64,000 nucleotides of DNA from Virgibacillus necropolis (GTDB lineage: Bacteria > Bacillota > Bacilli > Bacillales > Amphibacillaceae). Position 1 is the stretch's first letter. Every line of letters starts with the position of its first letter. The stretch lies in assembly GCF_002224365.1 (NCBI RefSeq), contig NZ_CP022437.1, forward strand, positions 1,550,001 to 1,614,000. Reading direction: 5' to 3'. Below the pieces are notes generated by a model. It saw only the letters and a list, made by a program, of their open reading frames with translations, was not told the DNA's origin and did no database searches. Shown piece by piece: positions 47,194 to 56,245 of this stretch. The position numbers and the translations under genes were made by a program.

Positions 47194-48525
47194 TCATACA
47201 CTTATATCAAATAAATTATTGAAGGACTCACTCATGACAGGGTGATTATAAACCTGATCTCTTAAATACGTGTAAGGGGCATCTAAATCCATTGCCAATT
47301 TTACCAAATTAATCAATTCGGGCGATTCAGGACCAAATAAGGTTGCACCTAAAATTTTTCCTGTTTTTTTGTCTACCACTGCTTTAAATAGACCACGTAG
47401 GTCATCTATCACATGTGCACGAGGGTGGGAAGCGATTGGTAGTGTACCTACAGCGACTTCATATCCTTGTTCTTCTGCCTCTTTCACTGTCAACCCAACC
47501 TTGGATAATGGTGGATCAATGAATACTGAATATGGGATATTTTTACGCGTGTTCAAGGACCGTTTTTTCTCCCCAAACAGGTGGTCCATGACAATACGGT
47601 AATCATCAAGGGAAATATAAGTAAATTGCATACCTCCTCGAACATCACCAAGTGCCCATACATTCGATACCGTTGTTTCCAAATTATTACCTACCTTGAT
47701 TGCACCTTCCGCCGTTTGTTCAATTGTCGTATTCTCCAAGCCGAGATTATCCACATTTGGCTTCCGTCCTGTAGCGAGCAGTACTGCATTCGTTCTCAAG
47801 ATTTCACCATTGGATAGTGATAGTGTGACAGTATCTTTATCTTCTTCTGTTATTTTTTCAGCCTTGCTCTCAAAAATAAATTGGATTCCCTTGATTTCCA
47901 ATTCCTTCTGTACTTCAGTTGCGATTTCGCGGTCTTCATGAGAAAGAAGCACTGATTCTGGCATTACTACTGTTACTTCCGAACCAAAATTAGTATACAT
48001 GGAGGCATATTCCAAACCTATATAACCTCCGCCAACGATTGTTAGTTTTTTTGGAAGATCTTTTCGATCGATTAAAGTTGTACTTGTATAGACCTTGTCC
48101 GATGAAAGATCTCCTTTCATAGGCGGAATATTACTGGTCGCTTCTGTATTAATGAATATGTGTTCCGCTGTTAACACTTCCTTCTTCCTATCTACTTCTA
48201 TTTCTACTTCCTTATCCGAGCGAAATTTTGCTTCCGATTCATAAATAGTAACCCGATCATTACTAGCGAGATTTTTGTAATTTTTTTCTCGTAATTTTTC
48301 TACTACCCTATCTTTCCGTTCAATCGCGTCTCCATAGGGTATTTCCTCTAACCCATCATGGACAAGTATCTTTGTGGGGATGCATGCGATGTTGATACAG
48401 GTTCCACCATACATATTTGGATCCTTTTCAATCATCGCCACGTTCCAGTTTTTATTGGCAAGTTCCCCTGCTACTGTCTTTCCACCTTTTCCAAATCCGA
48501 TTACTATTGCATCATAAGTTAACAT
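47194..48525 (-). CDS. RclA-like pyridine nucleotide-disulfide oxidoreductase
   Basis: A 443-residue flavoprotein of the mercuric reductase/dihydrolipoamide dehydrogenase class. The redox pair lies in GGTCINIACIPTKILVHDG (Cys43, Cys48), matching the CxNxxC and LVHD of RclA. The NAD motif is TIVGGGYIGLEYASMY. The C-terminus carries YNHPVMSESFNNLF instead of the HPT-E of lipoamide dehydrogenases. RclA protects against reactive chlorine species and reduces Cu(II). No Hg-binding N-terminal domain or C-terminal Cys pair is present, so mercuric reductase is unlikely. Confidence 0.88.
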   Translation of the reverse strand: MLTYDAIVIGFGKGGKTVAGELANKNWNVAMIEKDPNMYGGTCINIACIPTKILVHDGLEEIPYGDAIERKDRVVEKLREKNYKNLASNDRVTIYESEAKFRSDKEVEIEVDRKKEVLTAEHIFINTEATSNIPPMKGDLSSDKVYTSTTLIDRKDLPKKLTIVGGGYIGLEYASMYTNFGSEVTVVMPESVLLSHEDREIATEVQKELEIKGIQFIFESKAEKITEEDKDTVTLSLSNGEILRTNAVLLATGRKPNVDNLGLENTTIEQTAEGAIKVGNNLETTVSNVWALGDVRGGMQFTYISLDDYRIVMDHLFGEKKRSLNTRKNIPYSVFIDPPLSKVGLTVKEAEEQGYEVAVGTLPIASHPRAHVIDDLRGLFKAVVDKKTGKILGATLFGPESPELINLVKLAMDLDAPYTYLRDQVYNHPVMSESFNNLFDISV

Positions 48526-48748
48526 ATATATTCCCCTCTCTATATCACACGAATAATTTATTCTGTTTAAAACACAAGAATCCTTAATCTAGATTCTCAT
48601 TCTTAAATATTATACCCGTCCAGGGTAAATTAAAACTAAATTTGATCTACTAACCTCAATTTGACAATTGGTTTCAAAAAGAGGTGTTACAATTATATTC
48701 TTGGAAGAGGATAAGGAGAATGGTCTATTGTTTGTTAATAACAGACGA

Positions 48749-48812
48749 AAAAAAGAGGCAGTCTCAGGAAACAAGCGAATGCGCTGTTTCTGAGAGAGCC
48801 TCTTTTCTTTGA
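48749..48812. terminator. Long bidirectional hairpin
   Basis: AAAAGAGGC, then TCTCAGGAAACA against TGTTTCTGAGA, then GCCTCTTTT form a long stem with A/T runs on both sides. It terminates the minus-strand stress protein gene that ends at 48817. Confidence 0.8.
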
Positions 48813-48816
48813 TGAT

Positions 48817-49497
48817 TTATTTGACATTTGGTGGTTCTTTCATTTTTCCTGTAACAATATCATCGGTTATATGGACCTGACAGGTTTTTCCATTATTATT
48901 AACAAATTTAAACACACCATTGTTAAAGTCTGTCCCGATTTCTTTATAGAAAATACCCTCATAGAGATTTTGCTTCGATCGTGTGAAGCTAAGCCGATAG
49001 AAGTCCTCTTTATCCTTCTGCAAGAAACCACGTATCCCTTTCTCGAAGGTAGTATCATCTGTATTACTTTTCAGTGTACGGTCAATTGACACGATATGGA
49101 TATCAATAAACGTCATGGCGCGTAATAAGACATTGACGAAAGAACCCTTTGTTATTTCTTCCCATCTGTTTTGCGGACTCTGACCAATGATAATTTGTGT
49201 AATGTTAAAATTGTGCGCAACTTCTGCGATTGCTCTGACAGAGGAACGTTTCTCGTTATCACGAACAATTAATTCGTCTACATCCAGTTCATCGCAAAGT
49301 TCTTTCCAACGCTCAATGTATCCGGACTTTTCTTCATCAAATTCATCGTAAGGGAGTGGGTCAACCGTTAATACGTATAACGGACAATCCATTATATTAG
49401 CTAATTTTTGACCACGCCTAATGAGTCGCTCACCGTTTGGACCATAATACACACAAACGAGAATGCTTTCATCCATGCGACCTCTTATCTTTCTCAT
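48817..49497 (-). CDS. KdpD-type universal stress protein
   Basis: A 226-residue protein whose first 140 residues form a Usp domain like that of the KdpD sensor (ILVCVYYGPNGERLIRRGQKL; IIIGQSPQNRWEEITKGSFVNVLLRA). The ATP-loop GxSxxxRW is visible. The remaining 85 residues (FYRLSFTRSKQNLYEGIFYK onward) are not recognised. It lacks KdpD ATPase and kinase domains. A GAGGTGA precedes the ATG at 49497; an internal ATG at 49476 is also possible. It may sense nucleotide or ionic stress; that is inference. Confidence 0.75.
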   Translation of the reverse strand: MRKIRGRMDESILVCVYYGPNGERLIRRGQKLANIMDCPLYVLTVDPLPYDEFDEEKSGYIERWKELCDELDVDELIVRDNEKRSSVRAIAEVAHNFNITQIIIGQSPQNRWEEITKGSFVNVLLRAMTFIDIHIVSIDRTLKSNTDDTTFEKGIRGFLQKDKEDFYRLSFTRSKQNLYEGIFYKEIGTDFNNGVFKFVNNNGKTCQVHITDDIVTGKMKEPPNVK

Positions 49498-49532
49498 GAC
49501 GGCAATTTCACCTCTTTAATTGTTCGTATTCA

Positions 49533-49617
49533 TTTTTTTAGCAGTTAAGAAAGTATAAATCCTTTCTTACTGCATAAGTGCAACTAAGGCTTGGCGATAA
49601 GCCAAGTTTTCTAATCT
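49533..49617 (+). repeat. Repeat family A, copy 3 (full)
   Basis: TTTTTTTAGCAGTTAAGAAA, GTATAAATCCTTTCTTACTG, CATAAGTGCAACTAAGGC, CTTGGCGATAAGCCAAG, TTTTC. Two internal hairpins (AAGAAAG/CTTTCTT and CTTGGC/GCCAAG) are perfect. It is the most complete of three copies in the window. Confidence 0.75.
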
Positions 49618-50094
49618 TTTAAACCGTATTATTTTATCATGCTGTGGGGCTTTCGTGAACCCCTTATATGATTTTTGTTTATTTTTACTTGAAGGTATGA
49701 GAATTTAAATGTGAAATGTTTTGGCGAGGCCTTGAAGTGTGAAGCGAAGTTTAATTTAGTGTATAATTATAATTGTGAAGTAATATACAATTACAATTAT
49801 CCACTATATTAATAGAAGTACAAGTTGGATAACTTAAGTGTTGACCCCCGCTTATTATAATAAGCAAAAATCCAGCAGTTCAATCACTCAAGGTTGTTCG
49901 CGCCACGTTTTTTCTTTGAATGGCTCTATTATCTCTTTTGCAACCCGATAAGTCAAGAATTGTTGGGGATAATAGGTATAGTCTCACTCAGGCACTTTCT
50001 CTTTGTCAATTTTTGTGATAAATAAAGGAGTTTTTTAACTAAATGTTTTTGAAACTCCGGGCAATCTTAATGCTTTTTAAATGGAGGTTTGATT
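49618..50094. other. Long leader before the mrp operon
   Basis: About 480 bases with no supported gene. AATTATAATTGT (49765-49776) and ACAATTACAATT (49787-49798) form an AT-rich inverted repeat, possibly an operator. Further down, GGAGTTT (about 50028) pairs with AAACTCC (about 50052). A clear GGAGG ends the leader. No riboswitch class was recognised. Confidence 0.4.
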
Positions 50095-52503
50095 TTGGTA
50101 TTTGTACTGACGACAATTATTATCCTATGTTTAGCTGTCGCACTTATTCAACTTCGTCATAAAAGAAATCCAACAACGGTACACATCGGCTGGTTTATTT
50201 TGCTTGTGCCTGCAACGTTATTTATCCTACTGACTAGTTATATTCCACAGATGGCCAATGGTAAAACACTTTTATTTACGATGAATTGGATTCCATCATA
50301 TGACATTAATTTCACGTTCTATCTTGACGGGCTCAGTATAATATTTGGACTTATTATAACAGGAATAGGTGCCCTCGTAACGCTTTATTCCATTTATTAC
50401 TTATCCACAAATGAAGCGCTAGGACGTTTTTATACATATTTACTTATGTTCATGGCGAGCATGCTTGGAGTTGTATTTTCCGATAACATGATGGTGTTGT
50501 ATGTTTTCTGGGAACTAACAAGTATTTCATCGTTTCTGTTAATTGCTTTCTGGTACCAACGAAAAAAGTCAAGACAGGGAGCGCAAAAGGCGATGCTGAT
50601 CACGATAACTGGTGGCATGTCAATGCTTGCGGGTTTCCTTATGTTGTATGGCATATCGGGAACATTTAGCATCCGTGAGATCGTTTCCGAAATCGCGCTG
50701 TATTCTGATCATGATTTATTTTTGCCAGCAATGCTATTAATTTTACTTGGTGCTTTTACCAAGTCAGCACAATTTCCGTTCCATATTTGGCTACCTGATG
50801 CTATGGAAGCCCCAACTCCAGTTAGTGCTTATTTGCATTCAGCAACAATGGTTAAAGCTGGAATCTACTTGGTTGCGCGTTTTACCCCTGTTTTTGGAGG
50901 GGAAGAAACATGGTTTTGGCTTGTAAGCGGTGTGGGCATAGTGACTCTATTTTGGGGGTCTTTTCAGGCTGTTCGGCAAACGGACCTTAAGGCGTTGCTT
51001 GCCTATTCAACCGTTAGTCAGCTTGGTATGATTATGAGTATGTTCGGGATTGGTTCTGTTGCGCTTCATACTGACTATTCCGGGGAGTCTGTTCTTTATA
51101 CTCAAGCTGCATTTGCCGCCCTTTTCCACCTTGTTAACCACTCAACCTTTAAAGGAGCCCTTTTCATGGTTGTCGGGATTATTGACCACCGAATGGGAAC
51201 ACGTGATATTCGTAGGCTTGGAGGATTAATGGCATTAATGCCGGTAACCTTTACGATTACATGTATTGGTAGTTTCTCTATGGCAGGTTTACCGCCTTTT
51301 AATGGTTTTTTAAGTAAAGAGATGTTTTTTACTGCTGTTTTGAATATCAGCCATTTTGATGTTTTTTCATTGGAAACGTGGGGTATTCTTTTTCCAGTTA
51401 TTGCTTGGACAGCTAGTGTTTTAACGTTTGTCTACTGCATGATTATTGTGTTCAAGACCTTCTTTGGTCCGTATCAAATGAAAAAATTAGAGCATCCCGT
51501 TCATGAAACACCTTCAGGCATGTTAATTGCGCCTGGAACGCTTGCATTATTCGTTATTGGCATATTCTTTTTCCCGAATTTACTTGGTGATTATGTGTTG
51601 CACCCAGCAATGAATAGCATTTTTCCTACATTTCCAAGTAGCGAATTGACTGTTCATATTGCTGCTTTTCATGGCTTTAATACGGAATTGTTGATGACGT
51701 TTGGAATTGTGATAGTAGGTACCTTGTTGTATGTATTCTTTCGTTACTGGAAAGGGGTTTACAAACTGTTTCCAGAAAAATGGTCATTTAACACATTATA
51801 TAATTTTATCCTTGACCAACTGGAAAAAACATCAAATACTGTGACAAACCTTTATATGACAGGTTACCTTCGTGACTATATGACGTATATTTATCTTTTC
51901 TTTATTATCGCTACAGGTGGCGCACTGATTTATACGAAAACGTTCCTTTTTGAAATTACCGGCAATGCACCGATCACCATATTTGAGTGGATTATTGCAA
52001 TGGTCATGATGGCTGCAGCGATTGCCATTCTTTTTGCACATTCACGGTTGACCGCAATTTTATTAAATAGTGCTCTCGGTTATGGCATTGCTATGTTCTT
52101 CGTTATCCTCCGGGCACCAGATTTGGCTCTTACGCAAACTGTAATTGAAACAGTGACGACAGTGTTATTCCTAGCAGCTTATTATTTCTTGCCTGAATGG
52201 AAAAAAGAGAATACAACGCGAAAGATAAAAGGAATTAACCTACTGATTTCGGTTTGCGTCGGGATTGTCTTTACGGTTGTTGCACTTGCTGTTCAAAACG
52301 GAAAATTGTTTGGCGCCATTTCAGGGTTCTATGAGAATGCGAAGGAACTTGCTGGAGGGAAAAACATCGTTAATACTATTTTGGGTGACTTCCGGGCGTT
52401 TGATACGATGTTAGAGGTTGTTGTACTTCTTATAGCGGGGATTGGTGTATATTCGTTTACCAAGCTGAAGGCTAAAAAGGAGGAGAAACAACTTGAAGAT
52501 TAA
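50095..52503 (+). CDS. mrpA: MrpA, Na+/H+ antiporter large subunit
   Basis: An 802-residue membrane protein related to complex I subunit NuoL, with a C-terminal MrpA/MbhE-like extension. Proton-path residues lie in MFMASMLGVVFSDNMMVLYVFWELTSISSFLLI (Glu in FWELTS) and in the SAQFPFHIWLPDAMEAPTPVSAYLHSATMVKAG region. The TTG at 50095, seven bases after GGAGG, is chosen over one at 50089. It is first of mrpABCDEFG, a hetero-oligomeric antiporter for Na+ and pH tolerance. Confidence 0.95.
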   Translation: MVFVLTTIIILCLAVALIQLRHKRNPTTVHIGWFILLVPATLFILLTSYIPQMANGKTLLFTMNWIPSYDINFTFYLDGLSIIFGLIITGIGALVTLYSIYYLSTNEALGRFYTYLLMFMASMLGVVFSDNMMVLYVFWELTSISSFLLIAFWYQRKKSRQGAQKAMLITITGGMSMLAGFLMLYGISGTFSIREIVSEIALYSDHDLFLPAMLLILLGAFTKSAQFPFHIWLPDAMEAPTPVSAYLHSATMVKAGIYLVARFTPVFGGEETWFWLVSGVGIVTLFWGSFQAVRQTDLKALLAYSTVSQLGMIMSMFGIGSVALHTDYSGESVLYTQAAFAALFHLVNHSTFKGALFMVVGIIDHRMGTRDIRRLGGLMALMPVTFTITCIGSFSMAGLPPFNGFLSKEMFFTAVLNISHFDVFSLETWGILFPVIAWTASVLTFVYCMIIVFKTFFGPYQMKKLEHPVHETPSGMLIAPGTLALFVIGIFFFPNLLGDYVLHPAMNSIFPTFPSSELTVHIAAFHGFNTELLMTFGIVIVGTLLYVFFRYWKGVYKLFPEKWSFNTLYNFILDQLEKTSNTVTNLYMTGYLRDYMTYIYLFFIIATGGALIYTKTFLFEITGNAPITIFEWIIAMVMMAAAIAILFAHSRLTAILLNSALGYGIAMFFVILRAPDLALTQTVIETVTTVLFLAAYYFLPEWKKENTTRKIKGINLLISVCVGIVFTVVALAVQNGKLFGAISGFYENAKELAGGKNIVNTILGDFRAFDTMLEVVVLLIAGIGVYSFTKLKAKKEEKQLED

Positions 52504-52915
52504 TAATGTTATTCTGCATATGGTATCGAAAATTGTCGTATTCATTATCTTGACATTAGCTGTGTATTTGTTTTTTTCAGGTCATAATAGTCCTGGAGGG
52601 GGATTTATTGGCGGTCTTGTCTTAGCCTCTGCTTTTGTATTGCTTTTTATTGTTAATGATATTGAAACTGTACAGAAGGGTATTCCATTTGACTTTAAAC
52701 GGGTCGCAGCTCTTGGGGCGTTTCTTGTCGTCGGAACCGGGTTTGGATCCCTTTTATTTGGGGTTCCGTTTTTAAGCCAGTCTTTTGCTCACTTTGATCT
52801 TCCCATTTTTGGCGAAACGGAGCTTACTACTGTCACGATCTTTGAAGCTGGTGTCGCCCTGGTAGTAGTCGGTGTTGTTGTAACAATTATACTAAGTATT
52901 AGTGAGGATGTGTGA
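52493..52915 (+). CDS. mrpB: MrpB antiporter subunit
   Basis: A 140-residue membrane protein with four helices and the MrpB/MnhB motif SGHNSPGGGFIGGLVLASAF. It begins at TTG behind AAGGAGGAG and overlaps the end of mrpA by 11 bases. It is required for assembly of the Mrp complex. Confidence 0.94.
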   Translation: MKINNVILHMVSKIVVFIILTLAVYLFFSGHNSPGGGFIGGLVLASAFVLLFIVNDIETVQKGIPFDFKRVAALGAFLVVGTGFGSLLFGVPFLSQSFAHFDLPIFGETELTTVTIFEAGVALVVVGVVVTIILSISEDV

Positions 52916-53253
52916 TATTGGAAACGTTAATAACCATCCTATCAGGGGTTTTAGTAACAGTTGCTACCTATTTAATTCTTTCAAAAAGTGTGATGAGAGT
53001 CATTTTGGGAACAGCTATTTTATCCCATGCTGCACATTTGCTGATTATGACAATGGGGGGGTTAAAAACGGGTAGTGTTCCGATTCTGGGGGAAGGGGAT
53101 AGCAATGTAGATGCGCTACCCCAGGCCCTTATTTTAACTTCGATTGTGATTAGCTTTGCAGTTACCGCGGTTTCACTTGTGCTGGCTTATCGTATCTACA
53201 AAGAAACAAAAACCGATGATCTTTATGAATTGAGAGGTTTTAAAGATGAATAA
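52912..53253 (+). CDS. mrpC: MrpC antiporter subunit
   Basis: A 113-residue three-helix protein homologous to NuoK, with ILSHAAHLLIMTMGG and DALPQALILTSIVISFA. It starts at GTG overlapping the mrpB stop by four bases; a TTG two codons downstream is an alternative. It overlaps mrpD by eight bases. Confidence 0.94.
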   Translation: MILETLITILSGVLVTVATYLILSKSVMRVILGTAILSHAAHLLIMTMGGLKTGSVPILGEGDSNVDALPQALILTSIVISFAVTAVSLVLAYRIYKETKTDDLYELRGFKDE

Positions 53254-54724
53254 TATTCTTGTGCTACCAATGGCTATCCCGGTTCTCGCGGGTATTATAT
53301 TGATCTTTTTCAGGCCTTATATCAAGTTGCAAAGATGGATAAGCTTATGCGTCATGATAGTTAACGCGGGTATAGCTATTTATCTGTTAAATCGTATTCA
53401 AGCTGAAGGGATAGTAGGACTTAATTTTGGAGGTTGGGAACCACCGTTTGGCATTGTATTCGTAGCGGATTCTTTCTCCGCAATTCTTATTCTAACAACG
53501 AGTATTGTAGCAGCAATCTGTTTGCTTTATGCTTTTTCAACGATTGGCAAAGACCATGAAAACATGTTTTTTTATTCGTTTGTTAATTTCCTGGTAGCAG
53601 GTGTCAATGGTTCGTTTTTAACTGGAGACCTTTTTAATCTTTATGTCTGTTTTGAAGTGATGCTTGTGGCTTCTTATGTATTGCTCGCATTAGGAGGAAA
53701 AAAAGTTCAATTAAAGGAATCTATCAAATATGTTGTCATTAATGTGATATCCTCATGGTTTTTCCTTGTTGCGATCGCTTACCTGTATGGTATGGTTGGC
53801 ACATTGAATATGGCACATCTATCAGAGCGGATTGCAGAATCAGGACAAACACCACTGTTAACCACGATAAGTATTGTGTTTTTAACTGTTTTCGCTTTGA
53901 AATCTGGCCTTTTGCTTTATTATTGGCTTCCAGGATCCTATAGTGCACCACCGACAGCTGTTGCCGCTTTATTTGGAGCCCTGCTGACAAAAGTTGGTGT
54001 TTATGCAATGTTCCGTGTGTTTACCTTACTCTTTTATCACGAACTTTCCTTTACTCACACAATAATCGGAGTATTGGCGGGCTTAACACTAATTGGAGGT
54101 AGCATAGGAGCAGTTGCATATAGAGATATCAGACAGATTATCTCATATAATGTGATCATTGCCATTGGATTCATTTTAGTCGGGTTGGCTATAGCAACGC
54201 CAGAGGCAATCGAAGGATCTATCTATTATCTGGTACACGATATGATTGTAAAAGCATTGCTGTTCCTGCTTGCAGGTTCAATGATTATGTTGACAGGTAC
54301 TGCAAGAATAGATTACATGAGCGGTTTGATACGAAATTATCCACTACTTGGCTGGATGTTTTTCATTGTGATGCTTTCACTAGCGGGTATCCCCCCGCTA
54401 AGTGGCTTTATCGGAAAAGTATTAGTCGGACAGGGAGCTGTCGAAACTGGATCCTATCTGCTGCTTGCGCTTGCTTTTCTATCCAGTATAGTCGTCCTAT
54501 ATTCGCTATTACGCGTTTTCTTGAACTGTTTCTGGGGTGAAACGATTATTAGTGAGGAAGATGAACGCCCACAGAAAAAAGGGTGGTTAATCCCGTGTGC
54601 TATCTTAACCATTGCAACTATTGGGCTAGGATTAGGTGCGGAATCACTTGCCCCTTATGTAAGTAACGCTGCCGATACGCTATTAAATCCTGATAAATAT
54701 ATAGATGCGGTTTTATATGATTAA
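53246..54724 (+). CDS. mrpD: MrpD antiporter subunit
   Basis: A 492-residue membrane protein homologous to NuoM/NuoN. Functional Glu and Lys lie in NLYVCFEVMLVASYVLLALGG and KSGLLLYYWLPGSYSAPPTAVAALFGALLTKVGVYAMFR (split). HDMIVKALLFLLAGSM and GIPPLSGFIGKVL are also typical. It overlaps mrpC. It pairs with MrpA as one of two ion-translocating subunits. Confidence 0.95.
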   Translation: MNNILVLPMAIPVLAGIILIFFRPYIKLQRWISLCVMIVNAGIAIYLLNRIQAEGIVGLNFGGWEPPFGIVFVADSFSAILILTTSIVAAICLLYAFSTIGKDHENMFFYSFVNFLVAGVNGSFLTGDLFNLYVCFEVMLVASYVLLALGGKKVQLKESIKYVVINVISSWFFLVAIAYLYGMVGTLNMAHLSERIAESGQTPLLTTISIVFLTVFALKSGLLLYYWLPGSYSAPPTAVAALFGALLTKVGVYAMFRVFTLLFYHELSFTHTIIGVLAGLTLIGGSIGAVAYRDIRQIISYNVIIAIGFILVGLAIATPEAIEGSIYYLVHDMIVKALLFLLAGSMIMLTGTARIDYMSGLIRNYPLLGWMFFIVMLSLAGIPPLSGFIGKVLVGQGAVETGSYLLLALAFLSSIVVLYSLLRVFLNCFWGETIISEEDERPQKKGWLIPCAILTIATIGLGLGAESLAPYVSNAADTLLNPDKYIDAVLYD

Positions 54725-54760
54725 TGGTGAAGTAATGTTTTTGAAGGAGGTGGCCATGAA

Positions 54761-55249
54761 TTGCCTGCCCAGTTTTTACTAAATGTATCAATTGCACTGT
54801 TATGGATGTTGTTTCAGGATGAAGATCAATTGAGGTTTATCACATTTGTTGAGGGATATATTGTAGGAATTGCAATTTTGTTTTTAATGCATCGTTTTTT
54901 TGGTGAGCGGTTTTATCTGAGTCGATTTTTTGCGCTGCTTAAATTGATATTGCTCTTCAATTTAGAATTGTTGTCATCGAGTTATCATGTTCTTAAGCAA
55001 ATTTTAAGTCCCAAAATACGAATCAAACCGGGTATTTTTAAATATGAGACAGATTTGGTCGGTGAATGGGAAGTACCTCTTCTTGCATTACTTTTAACGT
55101 TAACACCAGGGTCGGTGGTGATGGAAGTGGTTCCAGAAGGAAATGCATTTTACATTCATGCCATGGATGTTGAACAATCAAAGGATATGTTATTAAGATC
55201 TCTAGCCAAATTTGAAAAAGCAATCAAAGAGGTGACTCGTAATGATTGA
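54761..55249 (+). CDS. mrpE: MrpE antiporter subunit
   Basis: A 162-residue protein with N-terminal hydrophobic helices and a cytoplasmic C-terminal domain containing VPLLALLLTLTPGSVVMEV, diagnostic for MrpE/MnhE. It begins at TTG about ten bases after AAGGAGG and overlaps mrpF by eight bases. The 36-base gap to mrpD is the widest in the operon. Confidence 0.93.
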   Translation: MPAQFLLNVSIALLWMLFQDEDQLRFITFVEGYIVGIAILFLMHRFFGERFYLSRFFALLKLILLFNLELLSSSYHVLKQILSPKIRIKPGIFKYETDLVGEWEVPLLALLLTLTPGSVVMEVVPEGNAFYIHAMDVEQSKDMLLRSLAKFEKAIKEVTRND

Positions 55250-55526
55250 AATGATGTTATATACGGCTCTGGTATTATTTGGTGTTTCTATAGCTATTGC
55301 CCTTTTTCGCATTATCTTCGGACCGAGTTTACCTGACCGGGTTGTTGCCTTGGATATGATAGGTGTTCACCTGATTTCCGCGATTGCGATTATTTCATTA
55401 ATACTTGGAACGAAATCGTTTTTGGAAGTTATCCTTATCCTTGGTGTCCTCGCATTTATTGGCACTATTGTCTTTTCAAAGTATATTGAAAGGGGCGTTG
55501 TCATTGAACGTAAGCGTGATCTTTGA
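55242..55526 (+). CDS. mrpF: MrpF antiporter subunit
   Basis: A 94-residue three-helix protein with RIIFGPSLPDRVVALDMIGVH, the conserved MrpF loop holding an Asp. It overlaps mrpE and mrpG on either side, so translation of the last three genes is probably coupled. Confidence 0.94.
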   Translation: MIEMMLYTALVLFGVSIAIALFRIIFGPSLPDRVVALDMIGVHLISAIAIISLILGTKSFLEVILILGVLAFIGTIVFSKYIERGVVIERKRDL

Positions 55527-55863
55527 ATTTATTGCGGCACTCATGATATTGGTTGGTAGCATTATAAGTGTGATTAGTGCTCTTGGTATTATTAGATTTC
55601 CAGATGTTTACACACGGTCACATGCGGCGGCAAAAAGCTCAACACTAGCTGTGTTATTAACCTTATCCGGGACTTTTCTTTATTTCTGGGCAAGTGAATC
55701 ATTAATTAGCGTGCGTTTGATACTAGGGATACTGTTTGTGTTCATAACCGCTCCAGTTGCATGTCATCTTATTATACGGGCGGCTTATCGTTCTAATGTG
55801 AAGATGAGCAATTTAACCATTGAAGATGAATTAAAAGATGTATTACGAGATAAAGAACAATAA
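55504..55863 (+). CDS. mrpG: MrpG antiporter subunit
   Basis: A 119-residue three-helix protein with ALGIIRFPDVYTRSHAAAKSS, the MrpG signature, and the late FITAPVACHLIIRAAYRS. The TTG at 55504 follows AAAGGGG by about eight bases; starts further upstream lie deep within mrpF. It is the last gene of the operon. No terminator is visible before the MITE-like element that begins 21 bases later. Confidence 0.93.
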   Translation: MNVSVIFEFIAALMILVGSIISVISALGIIRFPDVYTRSHAAAKSSTLAVLLTLSGTFLYFWASESLISVRLILGILFVFITAPVACHLIIRAAYRSNVKMSNLTIEDELKDVLRDKEQ

Positions 55864-55875
55864 ATGGGGACATGG

Positions 55876-56114
55876 TGACAGGCCGAGGCTATTGAAAAAG
55901 TTAAATAAAGTACAAAATATGTGGATCTACGGCCGCATCCTCGAATATACTACGCTTTCCGCGGGCGAGTGGCGAGCCTCCTCGGACTGCCGTCCTGCGG
56001 GGTCTCGCCGATCTCTTACTTCCCGCAGGAGTCTCCGTATATTCGAGGATGCTAAGTTAAAGTGAAAAGTTAAATTTTTAAAATCCACCACTTTTCAGTG
56101 GCCCCTGATAGTCC
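55876..56114. mobile_element. 221-bp MITE-like element (copy 2)
   Basis: The core 55885-56105 is nearly identical to the element at 9749-9968 over its centre. GCATCCTCGAATATAC (55935-55950) and GTATATTCGAGGATGC (56037-56052) are perfect 16-bp inverted arms around the GC-rich core. Termini GAGGCTATTGAAAAAG and CTTTTCAGTGGCCCC are imperfect inverted repeats. Flanks TGACAGGCC and TGATAGTCC match at 7 of 9 positions, like a decayed 9-bp target duplication. Confidence 0.75.
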
Positions 56115-56144
56115 GAATCGCTAAAAAAAGCACCCTTTTTTAAT

Positions 56145-56222
56145 CATCGCGCCTTGAACTTGATGCACAGGACGTGCTAATGTCGACTTTGTTTCTAATT
56201 TGCCAATTTTGAGCGCACACTA
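56145..56222 (-). repeat. Repeat family B, short inverted copy
   Basis: On the minus strand it reads AGTGTGCGCTCAAAATTGGC, AAATTAGAAACAAAGTCGAC, ATTAGCACGTCCTGTGCATC, AAGTTCAAGGCGCG. It matches the left part of the element at 27983 but lacks one of the two GTCGAC-containing units and the whole right half. Confidence 0.7.
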
Positions 56223-56245
56223 TAAGTATTGGGGGTAGTTGATAG

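Noticed and set aside
47194-48525. Mercuric reductase
   Set aside because: The redox motif is CINIAC with LVHD as in RclA, and there is no heavy-metal N-terminal domain, C-terminal Cys pair or mer gene nearby.
55405-55503. Longer MrpG starting inside mrpF
   Set aside because: Extra residues have no counterpart in MrpG and lie over mrpF; the TTG at 55504 has a ribosome site.
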